Translations under genes and position numbers: made by a program
Assembly (NCBI GenBank): GCA_035490315.1
Contig: DATHET010000182.1
Span: 1 to 13,942 of the forward strand
DNA from: JADJQU01 sp035490315
GTDB taxonomy: Bacteria; Planctomycetota; UBA1135; GCA-002686595
Reading direction: 5' to 3'
DNA length: 13,942 nt
Shown here: piece by piece, positions 1-7,229 of the stretch
Numbering within the stretch: the first letter of the stretch is position 1
How the letters are laid out: each line of letters begins with the position of its first letter
The notes under the pieces: model-generated
Seen by the model: the letters and a program-made list of their open reading frames with translations, nothing else
The model's database searches: none
Told to the model about the DNA's origin: nothing

Positions 1-722
1 TCGAATGACGCGAGTCGATTCCCCGTGGCCGTCGATCGCAGGACGATGGCACCGCTCTGGACCTTGGGCGACTCCAGGTAATCGAGCAGGCCGTCGCCGT
101 CGTAGTCGTGATCCAGCTCCCGTAGGCATGCGCGGATCGGACTCTTCTCGAGGGGCAAGAAGGTCCTGCCCGAGATCCATCGCCAGTGCTCCGCGCTTGG
201 GGCAAAGCCGAGGTAGTCCGGCGTCCCATCCTTGTCCGCGTCACCCGGGATCCAAAGACTCGAGATTCCCGGGAGCGTCGCAATCACTTGGGAAGTGTCG
301 AGCGAATAGATCCTGATGCTCTCCTGGCTGATCGCAGTCCCAGGAAGCAGAACATGACATCCGACCGCCAAGGCGGCCGCGACCCCTGCGCTGGCTGGCT
401 TCAAGGTCTTGATGTTCCATCCGAAGGCCAGATCGTTCGCCTGCGCATCGAGTCGAGCAATCACTCGCTCTGAAATCGGCGAGATGATCAGGACGCTCCC
501 GCGCCGGCCGTCCTGAAGCCTCGCCAGCGGCGCGGTCACCGCCAGATCGTCGGTCCCATCTCCGTCCACATCGCCGACCGCCTGGATCTCGTGTCCGAAC
601 AGCGTGACGTCCTCGTCGCCAGCGGCGCGCCCTGAAACTTCAGAGCCCATCCCAGTCACAGCAAGTACGACGACCAAGAACACGGTACCCGGTATTCCAC
701 CACCATTTTTTACATATGTCAC
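1..722 (-). CDS. FG-GAP/VCBS-type repeat protein, N-terminal part (runs off left edge)
   Basis: The frame is open from about 722 down to base 1, so the C-terminus lies outside the window. Three acidic FG-GAP-style calcium loops are visible: DVDGDGTDDL (about 573-544), DADKDGTPDYL (about 243-211) and DYDGDGLLDYL (about 107-75). Such repeats form beta-propellers in secreted or surface proteins. A hydrophobic stretch, VFLVVVLAVTGMG, lies at about 683-645 and looks like a signal-peptide core. The present start is uncertain. GTG at 683-681 abuts the inverted repeat of the mobile element. An in-frame GTG at 722-720, inside the element, would add a short leader with a lysine. No convincing ribosome binding site precedes either. 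If the element is removed, an ATG overlapping the stop of the upstream sigma-fusion gene falls in this frame, so I infer this was the second gene of an operon. Family call is fairly secure, exact function unknown. Confidence 0.72.
   Translation of the reverse strand, partial: MTYVKNGGGIPGTVFLVVVLAVTGMGSEVSGRAAGDEDVTLFGHEIQAVGDVDGDGTDDLAVTAPLARLQDGRRGSVLIISPISERVIARLDAQANDLAFGWNIKTLKPASAGVAAALAVGCHVLLPGTAISQESIRIYSLDTSQVIATLPGISSLWIPGDADKDGTPDYLGFAPSAEHWRWISGRTFLPLEKSPIRACLRELDHDYDGDGLLDYLESPKVQSGAIVLRSTATGNRLASF
684..706. repeat. Left inverted repeat of the element (23 bp)
   Basis: Begins GGTACCCGGTATTCC and is the exact reverse complement of 1791-1813 over 23 bases. It contains the short self-complementary core TACC-C-GGTA, which could fold into a small hairpin of the kind recognised by Y1 transposases. 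The flanking bases on both sides differ from those of the right copy, which fixes the repeat length. Confidence 0.9.
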
Positions 723-770
723 CCGCCACCAGTGCTCGCTCGCTCAGTCGTCTCTCCAGGAGAACGAACC

Positions 771-1778
771 ATGCCGAAAATCGAGCGAAACGACACAGAG
801 GACAGCTGGCACCACGTCACGAACCGCGGGCTGGCCCATCGAACGATCATCGAGGACAAGAAGGACGCGCGAAAGTTCATGGCCTTCATGGCGAGAGCCG
901 TCCGGAGCAAGCTCCTGGAGGTGCACTCCTTCTGCCTGATGACGAATCACTTCCATGTCCTAGCGCGCAGCAAGTCTGGTCACCTCTCGGAAGCCATGCG
1001 GAGGATTCAGCAGCGCTACGTGCTCTGGTTCAATCGCTCGCGAGACCGAGACGGACCCTTGTTTCGCGGCAGGTACTGCTCACGCCGCATCCATTCTGAG
1101 GCTCACTGGGCAAACGTCATCCGATACATCGACGAGAACGCAACGGAAGCACGGATCGTCCATGACTCGGCTGAATACCCGTATTGCAGCCGCTATTACT
1201 ACGGGCGAGCTCGCGGACCGCGCTGGCTGAAGCGGGAGAAAGTCGAGCGCGAGGTATGCGCTCGCGAGGGATCAGCAAGCTATTCGCCCGAGCTCTATGA
1301 CGCGGCCTGGTCGCGGACCCCACTTGTACCCGGTCTCGTCGAGCGTCGACTCGGGCCCGCTCGACTCGGCCCCGACGCTCACGACGATCTGGTCGCCGGT
1401 TCACCGCTCGCAGTGCAACAATGGATGCTGCAGCAAGCGCTGCTCGCGGACGGCACCGCAGCCGGTTCGCCCGTGGCGGCGTCCGAACGTGTGATGGCCT
1501 GCATCGACCAGCTCGAGCGCAGCGACGCCGCCTGGCAGATCCGAGTGAACTCCCGCCACCGTCCGGGATGGCCGATTCTGCGCGCGGGTCTGCTCCGAAC
1601 CGCCGCGGGACTTCGTCATGGTGAGATCGCGCCACTCCTCGGTCGTTCGGAGAACACCGCCGGTCGGATGGTTGCGATGCACGCAGCGCTGCTCGTCCAG
1701 GACGCCGACTACCGCGTTCGAATCTCCCGCGCGTTCGGCGCGGTGCATTTCGCTCGCCGCGAGCGAGATCACGTATGA
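771..1778 (+). CDS. Y1 (HUH) transposase, REP-associated tyrosine transposase type
   Basis: A 335-residue protein. The start is set at ATG 771 because AGGAG lies at 758-762, 8 bases upstream; an in-frame upstream GTG at 732 has no such site. The N-terminal Y1_Tnp domain begins with WHHVTNRG (13-20). The HUH metal-binding motif is H60-F61-H62 in TNHFHVLA. The probable nucleophile is Tyr119 in VIRYIDENATEARIV, at the position of the usual YI-NP-A motif; here the common NP is replaced by NA. GPLFRGRY (95-102) is also typical of the family. The C-terminal part (about 280-330: EIAPLLGRSENTAGRM) resembles the DnaA-like or helix-turn-helix tail seen in longer members. The enzyme would nick and rejoin single-stranded DNA at the element ends. 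It is the only gene between the inverted repeats, and all key residues are present, so it is probably functional. Confidence 0.93.
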   Translation: MPKIERNDTEDSWHHVTNRGLAHRTIIEDKKDARKFMAFMARAVRSKLLEVHSFCLMTNHFHVLARSKSGHLSEAMRRIQQRYVLWFNRSRDRDGPLFRGRYCSRRIHSEAHWANVIRYIDENATEARIVHDSAEYPYCSRYYYGRARGPRWLKREKVEREVCAREGSASYSPELYDAAWSRTPLVPGLVERRLGPARLGPDAHDDLVAGSPLAVQQWMLQQALLADGTAAGSPVAASERVMACIDQLERSDAAWQIRVNSRHRPGWPILRAGLLRTAAGLRHGEIAPLLGRSENTAGRMVAMHAALLVQDADYRVRISRAFGAVHFARRERDHV

Positions 1779-1790
1779 GCCAAGTTCAGG

Positions 1791-1813
1791 ATGGTGGTGG
1801 AATACCGGGTACC
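1791..1813. repeat. Right inverted repeat of the element (23 bp)
   Basis: Ends GGAATACCGGGTACC and is the exact reverse complement of 684-706. It lies 12 bases beyond the transposase stop (1776-1778) and 2 bases before the stop codon of the convergent sigma-fusion gene. Confidence 0.9.
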
Positions 1814-1815
1814 AG

Positions 1816-4800
1816 TCATTGTCCATATCGCAGGACGATTGGCGCGGAGCCAGGGGTCCATTCGACCATCGCGGGTGTCAGTGTGCCGGAGGGCAGAGGG
1901 CGGAAGTTCGCGGGGCCGGAAGGCATGCGGAGTAGCAGTTTGCCGGCCGCGTCGAATACCACGGTGGGGTGCGGGGGCGAGTAGGGGGACACGGGGAGGG
2001 ACGCGCACTCGGGGCCTGTGTGCAACTCGATGCTCAGGTTCGAGAGGGGGAGGCTTGTCGCGTTGTCGACGATCTGCACCTCGCGCTCGATCGTTGTGAT
2101 CGACATCGAGTGATCGGTGTCGGTTCCTGGTTCGAGGAGCAGCAACGGTTCGCTTGCCCACGACCAGCCAGCCGGCGACATGTAGCTCAAGCATTGAGAC
2201 ACGTGGGGTGCGATGCCTCCAAAGATGAATCGTCCCTCGAGCGTCAGTCCATGGCCTGAGAAGCTGTGGAACGAGGAATCGATCGCGAGGATCCTCACTG
2301 ACCCCTGAGCCGCTGGAACTCCATCGATCGACACAAGCCCGTGGATTCGAGCGGGGAAGTTCGAGCGCACGTCGATCTCGTGCGTTTGAGGGATTCCTTC
2401 CGCGATCTCGAACGTGCCACTGCTGGGGCCAATACCCTCGCGGCCATCATCGCCGATGTCCGTGAAGACCACCACGGCAACGCGAATTTCTCCGGTCGGC
2501 AGAGGGCCGAAGTGGAAACTCCCGTCGTTCGCGAGCTCGCTTGGATCGCGCTCCATCGCGAAATCGAATTGAGGGGTCCGGGTTCCGTCAGGACGATGCG
2601 CGATGACCTGCAGCACGGTGTCCTCGATCGGAGCGCCCGCGGGGATCAACAACTGCCCGACGAAGTACCCGAAGGACGGCTGCACGATCTCGAGCGGCGT
2701 TTCGGTCGGCAATTCGATCGTGCGATCGGCGACGAGCCAGCGGCTCCACTGCGTGCGCACGGACCACGTGCCGGGCTGAAGATCGTCGAAGTGGAACTCA
2801 CCATTCGCGTCGGTCGAGGCGCGCGTGGTAATTGCCGGGACCTCAGCGTTTCCAGTCCGCATCGTTTGGCCTCCTCCTAGGGTGTGACCCGCGACGGTGC
2901 CGCGTGTGAGTTGAACGTCGACGCCCGCCATCGGGCTGGAGCCAGCGTTGGCCAATACACGACCGACGATTCCGCTCGCCCAGCCGAGCGCGACCGCGAT
3001 CTCGCGAGTTTCCCCCGCAAGGAGGCCTTCGACGACCACGCGTTCCGCAGCGTGGCCCGCGATCCTGATTTCGAATTCGTAGTACCCGGGCACGAGTCCG
3101 CGCACCAGGCCGTCCGGCGGGGGCGTGTCGTGGGAGCTAACCAGGATCTGATTCGAGTAGCTGTGCTCCAACGAGCTTGTGCCGAATCTGTTCCAGCTCA
3201 ATCGATAGCTGCCGGTATATGGCATCTGATTCGCACCGGTGATCGTGACATGCACCGCCGCATTTCCAGTCACGGAAGCCCTCACAACATCGCCAGGAAC
3301 CACATTCCCCTGGCTCCAGGGTTCGAAGCGCGGATCGTCGATGCGCAATTCATGGACACCGGCCTCGACTCCGTCGAACACGAAGGTCGACATGCGCGTC
3401 TTCGACGGGTTCGCATGGACCGCTTCGGCGCCGGGCCGAGTGAGCCAAATGTGATCGGCTGAGGGAGTGAAGATCCATAAGGGCTTGTTCTGGACTCTGA
3501 CGGCGATGCGCCGAGACAGATCGGGTCCGCGATAGACGAGCTCGACTTCGGTGTTGGCACCGGCGACAACATCGACGATCCGCTCGTCGATGGCAGCGAA
3601 GTTGAGACTGCTCGCGGACAGATTGACGCGACGCGCAGGCAGGCGCTCCAACGTGAACGTGGTGCTTCCCTCGATGGGGCGTGCGTTGGCTCTCGATCCG
3701 TCGCGGCCGTTCAAAGTCGTCGGACCGGGCGTATCCGCTCTCACGGTCCAACCAGTGCTCAAAGTCGCACCTTGCCCGTCCACAATGTGCACGACGAGCG
3801 CGCCACACGCCTCGAGTTGGACGTCGCCAAGCTCGATCGGCCCCGGCGGGACGTGGTTCCACCGCCAATTCGCAGTCGCGCAATTCGCATCCGTCGCGTG
3901 GAAGAAGAACTGGAACGAAGGCGGCGGGTCGAAGCTCAGCTCGAAAACGCCGTTCTCGTCCGATGCACCCGGCGCAGGATTCGTCCACGTCACCGGGCCG
4001 GATTCCTCGGCAAGCTCTTGACTCGCAAGCGAACCCTCGAGCCCGATCACGGCTCCCACCGCGGGCGCTCCTGACGGCAAGAGCAGTCGACCTCGAACGA
4101 TCGCCGCCCCGCTCTGCAATGCAGACGGCGCCGTCGGCTCAGGCGCCGGCTCCGCTGCCTCGGCAAGCTCGCGGGCCTCGGCCATCGGCTCCGCACTCTC
4201 TGCGCGCATCTCCGTCGTCGCCGCCGGAACCAAGAAGGTTTCGACCGCCGCAACACTCGCATCCGGCGCGCGCCACAAGAGCCACGCAGGAATCGCCAAA
4301 GCAACCGGCGCAAGCAAAGCAATCCCGAGCGCCCTCGTCGCAAGACTCGCCACCGGAATCGGAGCCCCCGTGATCTGTGACGCGCGCCGCAGCACCGACC
4401 CGCGAACCGCCGCGAGGTCGATCTGACGCGCGATCACGCCTAGTGCCGACATCGACAATCCGACCGGAAGCAGCAGACGCAGCTTCTTGAGCCCGCGGTG
4501 CAGACGCACGCGCGCCGCGATCGGCGACATCTCGAATTCACGTGCAAGGACGCGCGGCGTCGCGCCGTCGATCAAGTGACGCCTGACCAGCGGCGCGTAA
4601 TTCGGCCCGAGCTGCAGCACGGCCGACTCGACAGCTCGCGAGATCTCTTCCCGTTCGACCTCGCGCGAAGGATCGATCTCTCCGGGCTGCCGCACGCGCA
4701 ACGTATCGATCTCGCGCCCCGCCCGCTCGCGCTGCTTGCGCGCATGCACCGCCAGAATCCCGACTAGCCAAGGCACGACCGGCCGGCTGGAATCGAAGCT

Positions 4801-4986
4801 CGCCGAGCGCTCGATCGCGCTCAGGAAAGTCGCCTGGAGCAGGTCCTCCGCTTCCTCGGCCGTCTTCGCCATATGCGCCGCGACGCTCGCCAGCTCTGGA
4901 GCCGTAGCGTCGAAAACCCTGGCCAGTGCGCGCAGGTCGTTGCGGTCGCGGAAACGTTCGAACAGGTCGGTCAAATGGTCACTCAT
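1816..4986 (-). CDS. ECF sigma factor fused through a membrane segment to carboxypeptidase-regulatory-like repeats
   Basis: A 1056-residue protein starting at ATG 4986, with AAGGGG at 4995-4990 as ribosome binding site. Residues about 20-85 are sigma region 2 (EEAEDLLQATFLSAIE at 44-59). Residues about 111-172 are region 4 with its helix-turn-helix (ATPRVLAREFEMSPIAARVR). A hydrophobic segment follows at about 216-238 (LATRALGIALLAPVALAIP). The remaining 800 or so residues are predicted beta-rich, with repeated 'DANGEF.F..L..G' type motifs of carboxypeptidase-regulatory/Cna-B-like sandwiches. Family knowledge: ECF factors direct RNA polymerase, and C-terminally extended forms occur in Planctomycetota. 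Inference: a membrane-tethered sigma factor with a periplasmic sensing or structural region. No separate anti-sigma gene is visible. Its start codon faces the M28 pseudogene across 149 bases, and downstream it was probably coupled to the FG-GAP gene now split off by the element. Confidence 0.87.
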   Translation of the reverse strand: MSDHLTDLFERFRDRNDLRALARVFDATAPELASVAAHMAKTAEEAEDLLQATFLSAIERSASFDSSRPVVPWLVGILAVHARKQRERAGREIDTLRVRQPGEIDPSREVEREEISRAVESAVLQLGPNYAPLVRRHLIDGATPRVLAREFEMSPIAARVRLHRGLKKLRLLLPVGLSMSALGVIARQIDLAAVRGSVLRRASQITGAPIPVASLATRALGIALLAPVALAIPAWLLWRAPDASVAAVETFLVPAATTEMRAESAEPMAEARELAEAAEPAPEPTAPSALQSGAAIVRGRLLLPSGAPAVGAVIGLEGSLASQELAEESGPVTWTNPAPGASDENGVFELSFDPPPSFQFFFHATDANCATANWRWNHVPPGPIELGDVQLEACGALVVHIVDGQGATLSTGWTVRADTPGPTTLNGRDGSRANARPIEGSTTFTLERLPARRVNLSASSLNFAAIDERIVDVVAGANTEVELVYRGPDLSRRIAVRVQNKPLWIFTPSADHIWLTRPGAEAVHANPSKTRMSTFVFDGVEAGVHELRIDDPRFEPWSQGNVVPGDVVRASVTGNAAVHVTITGANQMPYTGSYRLSWNRFGTSSLEHSYSNQILVSSHDTPPPDGLVRGLVPGYYEFEIRIAGHAAERVVVEGLLAGETREIAVALGWASGIVGRVLANAGSSPMAGVDVQLTRGTVAGHTLGGGQTMRTGNAEVPAITTRASTDANGEFHFDDLQPGTWSVRTQWSRWLVADRTIELPTETPLEIVQPSFGYFVGQLLIPAGAPIEDTVLQVIAHRPDGTRTPQFDFAMERDPSELANDGSFHFGPLPTGEIRVAVVVFTDIGDDGREGIGPSSGTFEIAEGIPQTHEIDVRSNFPARIHGLVSIDGVPAAQGSVRILAIDSSFHSFSGHGLTLEGRFIFGGIAPHVSQCLSYMSPAGWSWASEPLLLLEPGTDTDHSMSITTIEREVQIVDNATSLPLSNLSIELHTGPECASLPVSPYSPPHPTVVFDAAGKLLLRMPSGPANFRPLPSGTLTPAMVEWTPGSAPIVLRYGQ

Positions 4987-5135
4987 GGTCCCCTTACTCC
5001 CGCCCGGGCCGCCGATCGTTTCGCGGCAAGCCGCTTTTCAGGGTACAGGCTTTCCTCTCCAAGGCGTCGCGGGGCGGTCCAGCAGCCACGCGATGCTGGT
5101 TCACGCCCCGCCAACCCATTCCTGAGGCCCCTCCC
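4987..5135. promoter_or_regulatory. Divergent promoter region between sigma fusion and M28 remnant (copy A)
   Basis: A 149-base gap between two divergent start codons, strongly conserved in copy B (151 bases). Conserved blocks include GCCGCCGATCGTTTCGCGGC near the sigma gene and GCTGGTTCACGCC near the peptidase. GAGG at 5124-5127 serves the plus-strand start. I cannot assign -35/-10 boxes with confidence; conservation between copies is the evidence that this region is regulatory. Confidence 0.5.
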
Positions 5136-5429
5136 ATGGAAGTCCGCCGTTTCCTGCCTGCGTTGACGCTCCTTCCGATCTTCAATTCCGCCCTAGCCTT
5201 CGCCATGCCGCAGACCCGCGACGCGGCCGAGATCATCGAGCTCGTCGCAGCGACAGCCTCGTGATGGAGCACATGGACTACCTCGCAATCGCATGGGGCC
5301 GCGGCTTACAGGCTCGGACGGGCTGCAGAACGCCTGCATCTGGACGCGCGAGCAGTTCGAGAGCTTCGGCCTGCAGAACTGTCGCCTCGAGCAGTGGAGC
5401 GAGTTCCCGGTCGGCTTCAACCGCGGCCG
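5136..5429 (+). pseudogene. Truncated, frameshifted 5' remnant of an M28 peptidase gene
   Basis: The first 35 or so codons closely match the intact M28 gene at 7381: MEVRRFLPALT is identical and the signal-peptide-like leader is preserved. Compared with that copy, one G is missing at about 5243/5244, which leads to a stop at 5262-5264 after 42 codons. A second base is missing at about 5286/5287. After that the peptidase frame resumes (GPRLTGSDGLQNAC, then FESFGLQNCRLEQW and EFPVGFNRG) until homology ends at about 5429. None of the zinc-binding part is present. The promoter and ribosome binding site region upstream are retained, so a short leader peptide could still be made. Clear pseudogene by comparison within the window. 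Confidence 0.9.
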
Positions 5430-5437
5430 AACCCGCG

Positions 5438-5554
5438 TCGTCGGCTGCTTTCCCCGACGGCAACTCTGCGCGGATGCTCGTCGGAGCCAGGGTGCGGCAC
5501 ATCGCGGGCACGAAGTGGGCCACGTGGGTGTACCTCGACATCAAATACTTCTAA
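5438..5554 (+). pseudogene. Coding-like 3' tail of an unrecognised gene joined to the M28 remnant
   Basis: Right after the M28 homology stops, one frame reads plausibly as a protein end: FPDGNSARMLVGARVRHIAG, then TKWATWVYLDIKYF and stop TAA at 5552-5554. It does not resemble the C-terminus of the intact M28 protein (PDZ). The aromatic-rich alternating end could be a terminal beta-strand. I do not recognise the family. It may be the leftover 3' end of a gene deleted or fused here. Support is limited to sequence character and the hairpin downstream. Confidence 0.35.
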
Positions 5555-5601
5555 TAGGCGGAGCAAGTCGCACAGCAAACCAGCGTCGCCGGATAACCAC
5601 T

Positions 5602-5633
5602 CCTCGCGGGCGCCCCTCGGGGCGCCCGCGAGG
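5602..5633 (+). terminator. Strong GC hairpin, probable terminator
   Basis: A perfect 15-bp stem (5602-5616 with 5619-5633; arm CCTCGCGGGCGCCCC) around a 2-base centre, 47 bases after the stop at 5554. No T-run follows on either strand, so it would be a GC-hairpin terminator rather than a classical intrinsic one. I see no gene in the rest of 5555-5845. Confidence 0.6.
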
Positions 5634-5845
5634 TACTCACTGCCCCTGTCCCCTAACCCCTTACCTGTGAGCCCCGACCCTAGCTCCGGCCGCAAACTCG
5701 CAACTGAAAGTGCGAAGGATTCTGGACACTACTGACGATCGCCGGATGTCCTCCCGACTCGAGCCCAACGCAAGTCCCCGAGGGAAACGGTTGCGATGCA
5801 TCGCGCGGCCCAAGATCGAACGAAGCGAGGCGATTTCCACTCACG

Positions 5846-6538
5846 TTAGCGCACTAAAATGGTATTCACCCTTTCCGAGAGTGCAGTAATATCTAACGCC
5901 AAACTGTCTGGAATGGCTAAGGCTCCAGTTTGCGAGTGCGCTACCAGCTGTTCATACACTGGGAACTCTTTGTATGAAATCCAGTATCGCTTGCCGCCAA
6001 GATGCATGCAGGCGTCCGCGCCGGGCTCCCATACCTGCCCGGGGCCATTTCCCAACGGGGGGCCGTCCTTGATGAACGGGGTAGCCCTTTCGGCCATAAG
6101 GATGGCAATGCTAAATTGAACAAGGCTCATGGCTGTGGCCGCGTCCTTTTGCGACGCCCACTTTGTTCGCGTCTTTTCAAAAAACATCGTGGTTCTAGCG
6201 AGATTATTCGCGGCTGCAACATCACTGCTAGATTCTGTTTGACTGGCGGGAGAAGCGGGTGTTTCTCCTTGGGAGGGCGATGGCAGATTTGTCTGCCGGC
6301 TCATTTCGTCTGGGATAATAAGACGTGTCTCGGAATCGTCTGGAATATCAACTTTGCCGCGTGCAATTGGCAACACATCAGAGTCGGGGAGCACTTGTGC
6401 AGCGCTCCGTTGAAGCACAATGTAGGTAGCAAGGAATGCAGCTCCCAGCACACCGATCATCAGATAGAGTATGGAGTTTCTAGACATTTGCCGCGTCGTC
6501 CACGATTGACCAAGGGATTTCGATCGAGCGCAAACCAT
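5846..6538 (-). CDS. Hypothetical single-pass membrane protein in a low-GC patch
   Basis: A 230-residue protein. I choose ATG 6538 because AGGAGAGG lies just upstream on the minus strand with good spacing; an upstream in-frame ATG (6562) and an internal one (6487, MSRNSILYL) are alternatives. One membrane segment is visible at about 22-43 (SILYLMIGVLGAAFLATYIV). A Ser/Pro/Gln-rich linker follows (about 80-110), then a folded-looking C-terminal half (about 115-230) with aromatic and charged residues (FEKTRTKWASQKDA, KRYWISYKEFPVYEQL). The N-in orientation implied by the basic N-terminus would put the C-terminal half outside the cytoplasm. Sampled GC is 50 % (5881-5940) and 45 % (6301-6360) against 65 % in the M28 gene (8461-8520), which suggests recent acquisition. 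I do not recognise the family. Confidence 0.72.
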   Translation of the reverse strand: MVCARSKSLGQSWTTRQMSRNSILYLMIGVLGAAFLATYIVLQRSAAQVLPDSDVLPIARGKVDIPDDSETRLIIPDEMSRQTNLPSPSQGETPASPASQTESSSDVAAANNLARTTMFFEKTRTKWASQKDAATAMSLVQFSIAILMAERATPFIKDGPPLGNGPGQVWEPGADACMHLGGKRYWISYKEFPVYEQLVAHSQTGALAIPDSLALDITALSERVNTILVR

Positions 6539-7220
6539 GTAGCCTCTCCTGACTGTTTGCATTCAGCCCGCATGTCGACGCCCCGGCGCGATGCGTTCGT
6601 GTTCTCCGCGGACTCACCCGGACCGCGACAAGCGCGTTTCTGTCCCGCTGTGCGATCTTGTCGGGCCTCGAATCCAGCCCCGAGTGGCTATCTGTGGCGC
6701 AGGCTCCTAGGGCCTGAGGAGCCCGGAGGGTCAGGTGCGATGAATCCATGCTCTTGGTCATCTGGACGTGCTCGTGCGGTGAGAGAGTCCTAAAGTTGAC
6801 AAGACTTCGCAGTACGTCTTGGGCCAGAAAACCGCGAATCTGTAGACCGCTCGCCAGATCTGCACCTCTGCCGGTGGCCAAACCCGGCATCCCCTGCGCC
6901 CCACTCGAAAAAACGATCGTGCGCGAGCGGTTCCTCGCGGATCGGCCGGCGACGCTCGCGACGAGCGGAAGCGCTTCGGCGCCTGCTGGCAGCGGGGCGA
7001 AGCGGGAATGGGATGGGAAGCACCAGTGCTGTGCAGCGGAGTTCACCTTGGTCAGAAGGAGTTTGCTGTGATCTCGAGACGGATGGACATGAGACCGCGA
7101 GGCGGCGCAACGTCTGTACTGCTCGTTTCGGGGAGAGAAGCGCGCGCGATGGAGTGGGTTGACGGCGGTGACTTGGGCCGATGTCCTGTGGCTTCAGCAG
7201 TCAATTCGACGTCGCTCCCA
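6539..7220. other. Long stretch without a supported gene
   Basis: About 680 bases between the low-GC membrane protein and duplicated module copy B. Open frames exist on both strands, but none shows a recognisable domain or a good start with ribosome binding site, and their residue content is Arg/Ser-rich as in out-of-frame translations. No tRNA or obvious structured RNA was seen. It may be decayed sequence brought in with the rearrangement that separated copies A and B. Confidence 0.4.
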
Positions 7221-7229
7221 GTCACTCAT
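7194..7229 (-). pseudogene. Start-codon remnant of a second sigma-fusion gene
   Basis: In copy B the divergent minus-strand start is kept, with ATG at 7229 preceded by a GGGG-rich ribosome binding site. Only Met-Ser-Asp agrees with the intact sigma fusion at 4986. The frame then reads WERRRIDC and stops at 7196-7194. The homology between copies ends exactly here, so the rest of this sigma gene was lost or never copied. Confidence 0.6.

Larger units (their letters stand above)
684..1813 (+). mobile_element. REP-associated-type (Y1/HUH transposase) insertion element with 23-bp inverted ends
   Basis: A perfect 23-bp inverted repeat (684-706 and 1791-1813) encloses one Y1 transposase gene. No direct target duplication is seen: outside the left end is AACAC, outside the right end AGTCA. 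That fits single-strand HUH transposition, which makes none. The element is 1130 bases if the repeats are its true ends. It lies between two minus-strand genes, 2 bases from the stop of the sigma fusion (1816-1818) and directly against the GTG of the FG-GAP gene. Joining 683 to 1814 recreates an ATGA stop/start overlap between those genes, which supports these ends. I infer a fairly intact, possibly active element. Confidence 0.82.
4978..5429. repeat. Duplicated module, copy A: sigma-gene start, divergent promoter, M28 5' end
   Basis: Matches 7221-7677 in the same orientation over about 450 bases with scattered substitutions and small indels. Over the first 93 bases of the peptidase part I count about 9 differences. 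The match starts at the first codons of the minus-strand sigma gene (GTCACTCATGG) and stops within the M28 reading frame (AACCGCGG). In this copy the sigma gene is intact and the peptidase is broken. Confidence 0.88.

Noticed and set aside
6480..7046. Minus-strand open frame of 188 codons upstream of the low-GC gene
   Set aside because: Partly overlaps the N-terminus of the better supported 5846-6538 gene, has Arg/Ser-rich composition and no recognisable domain.
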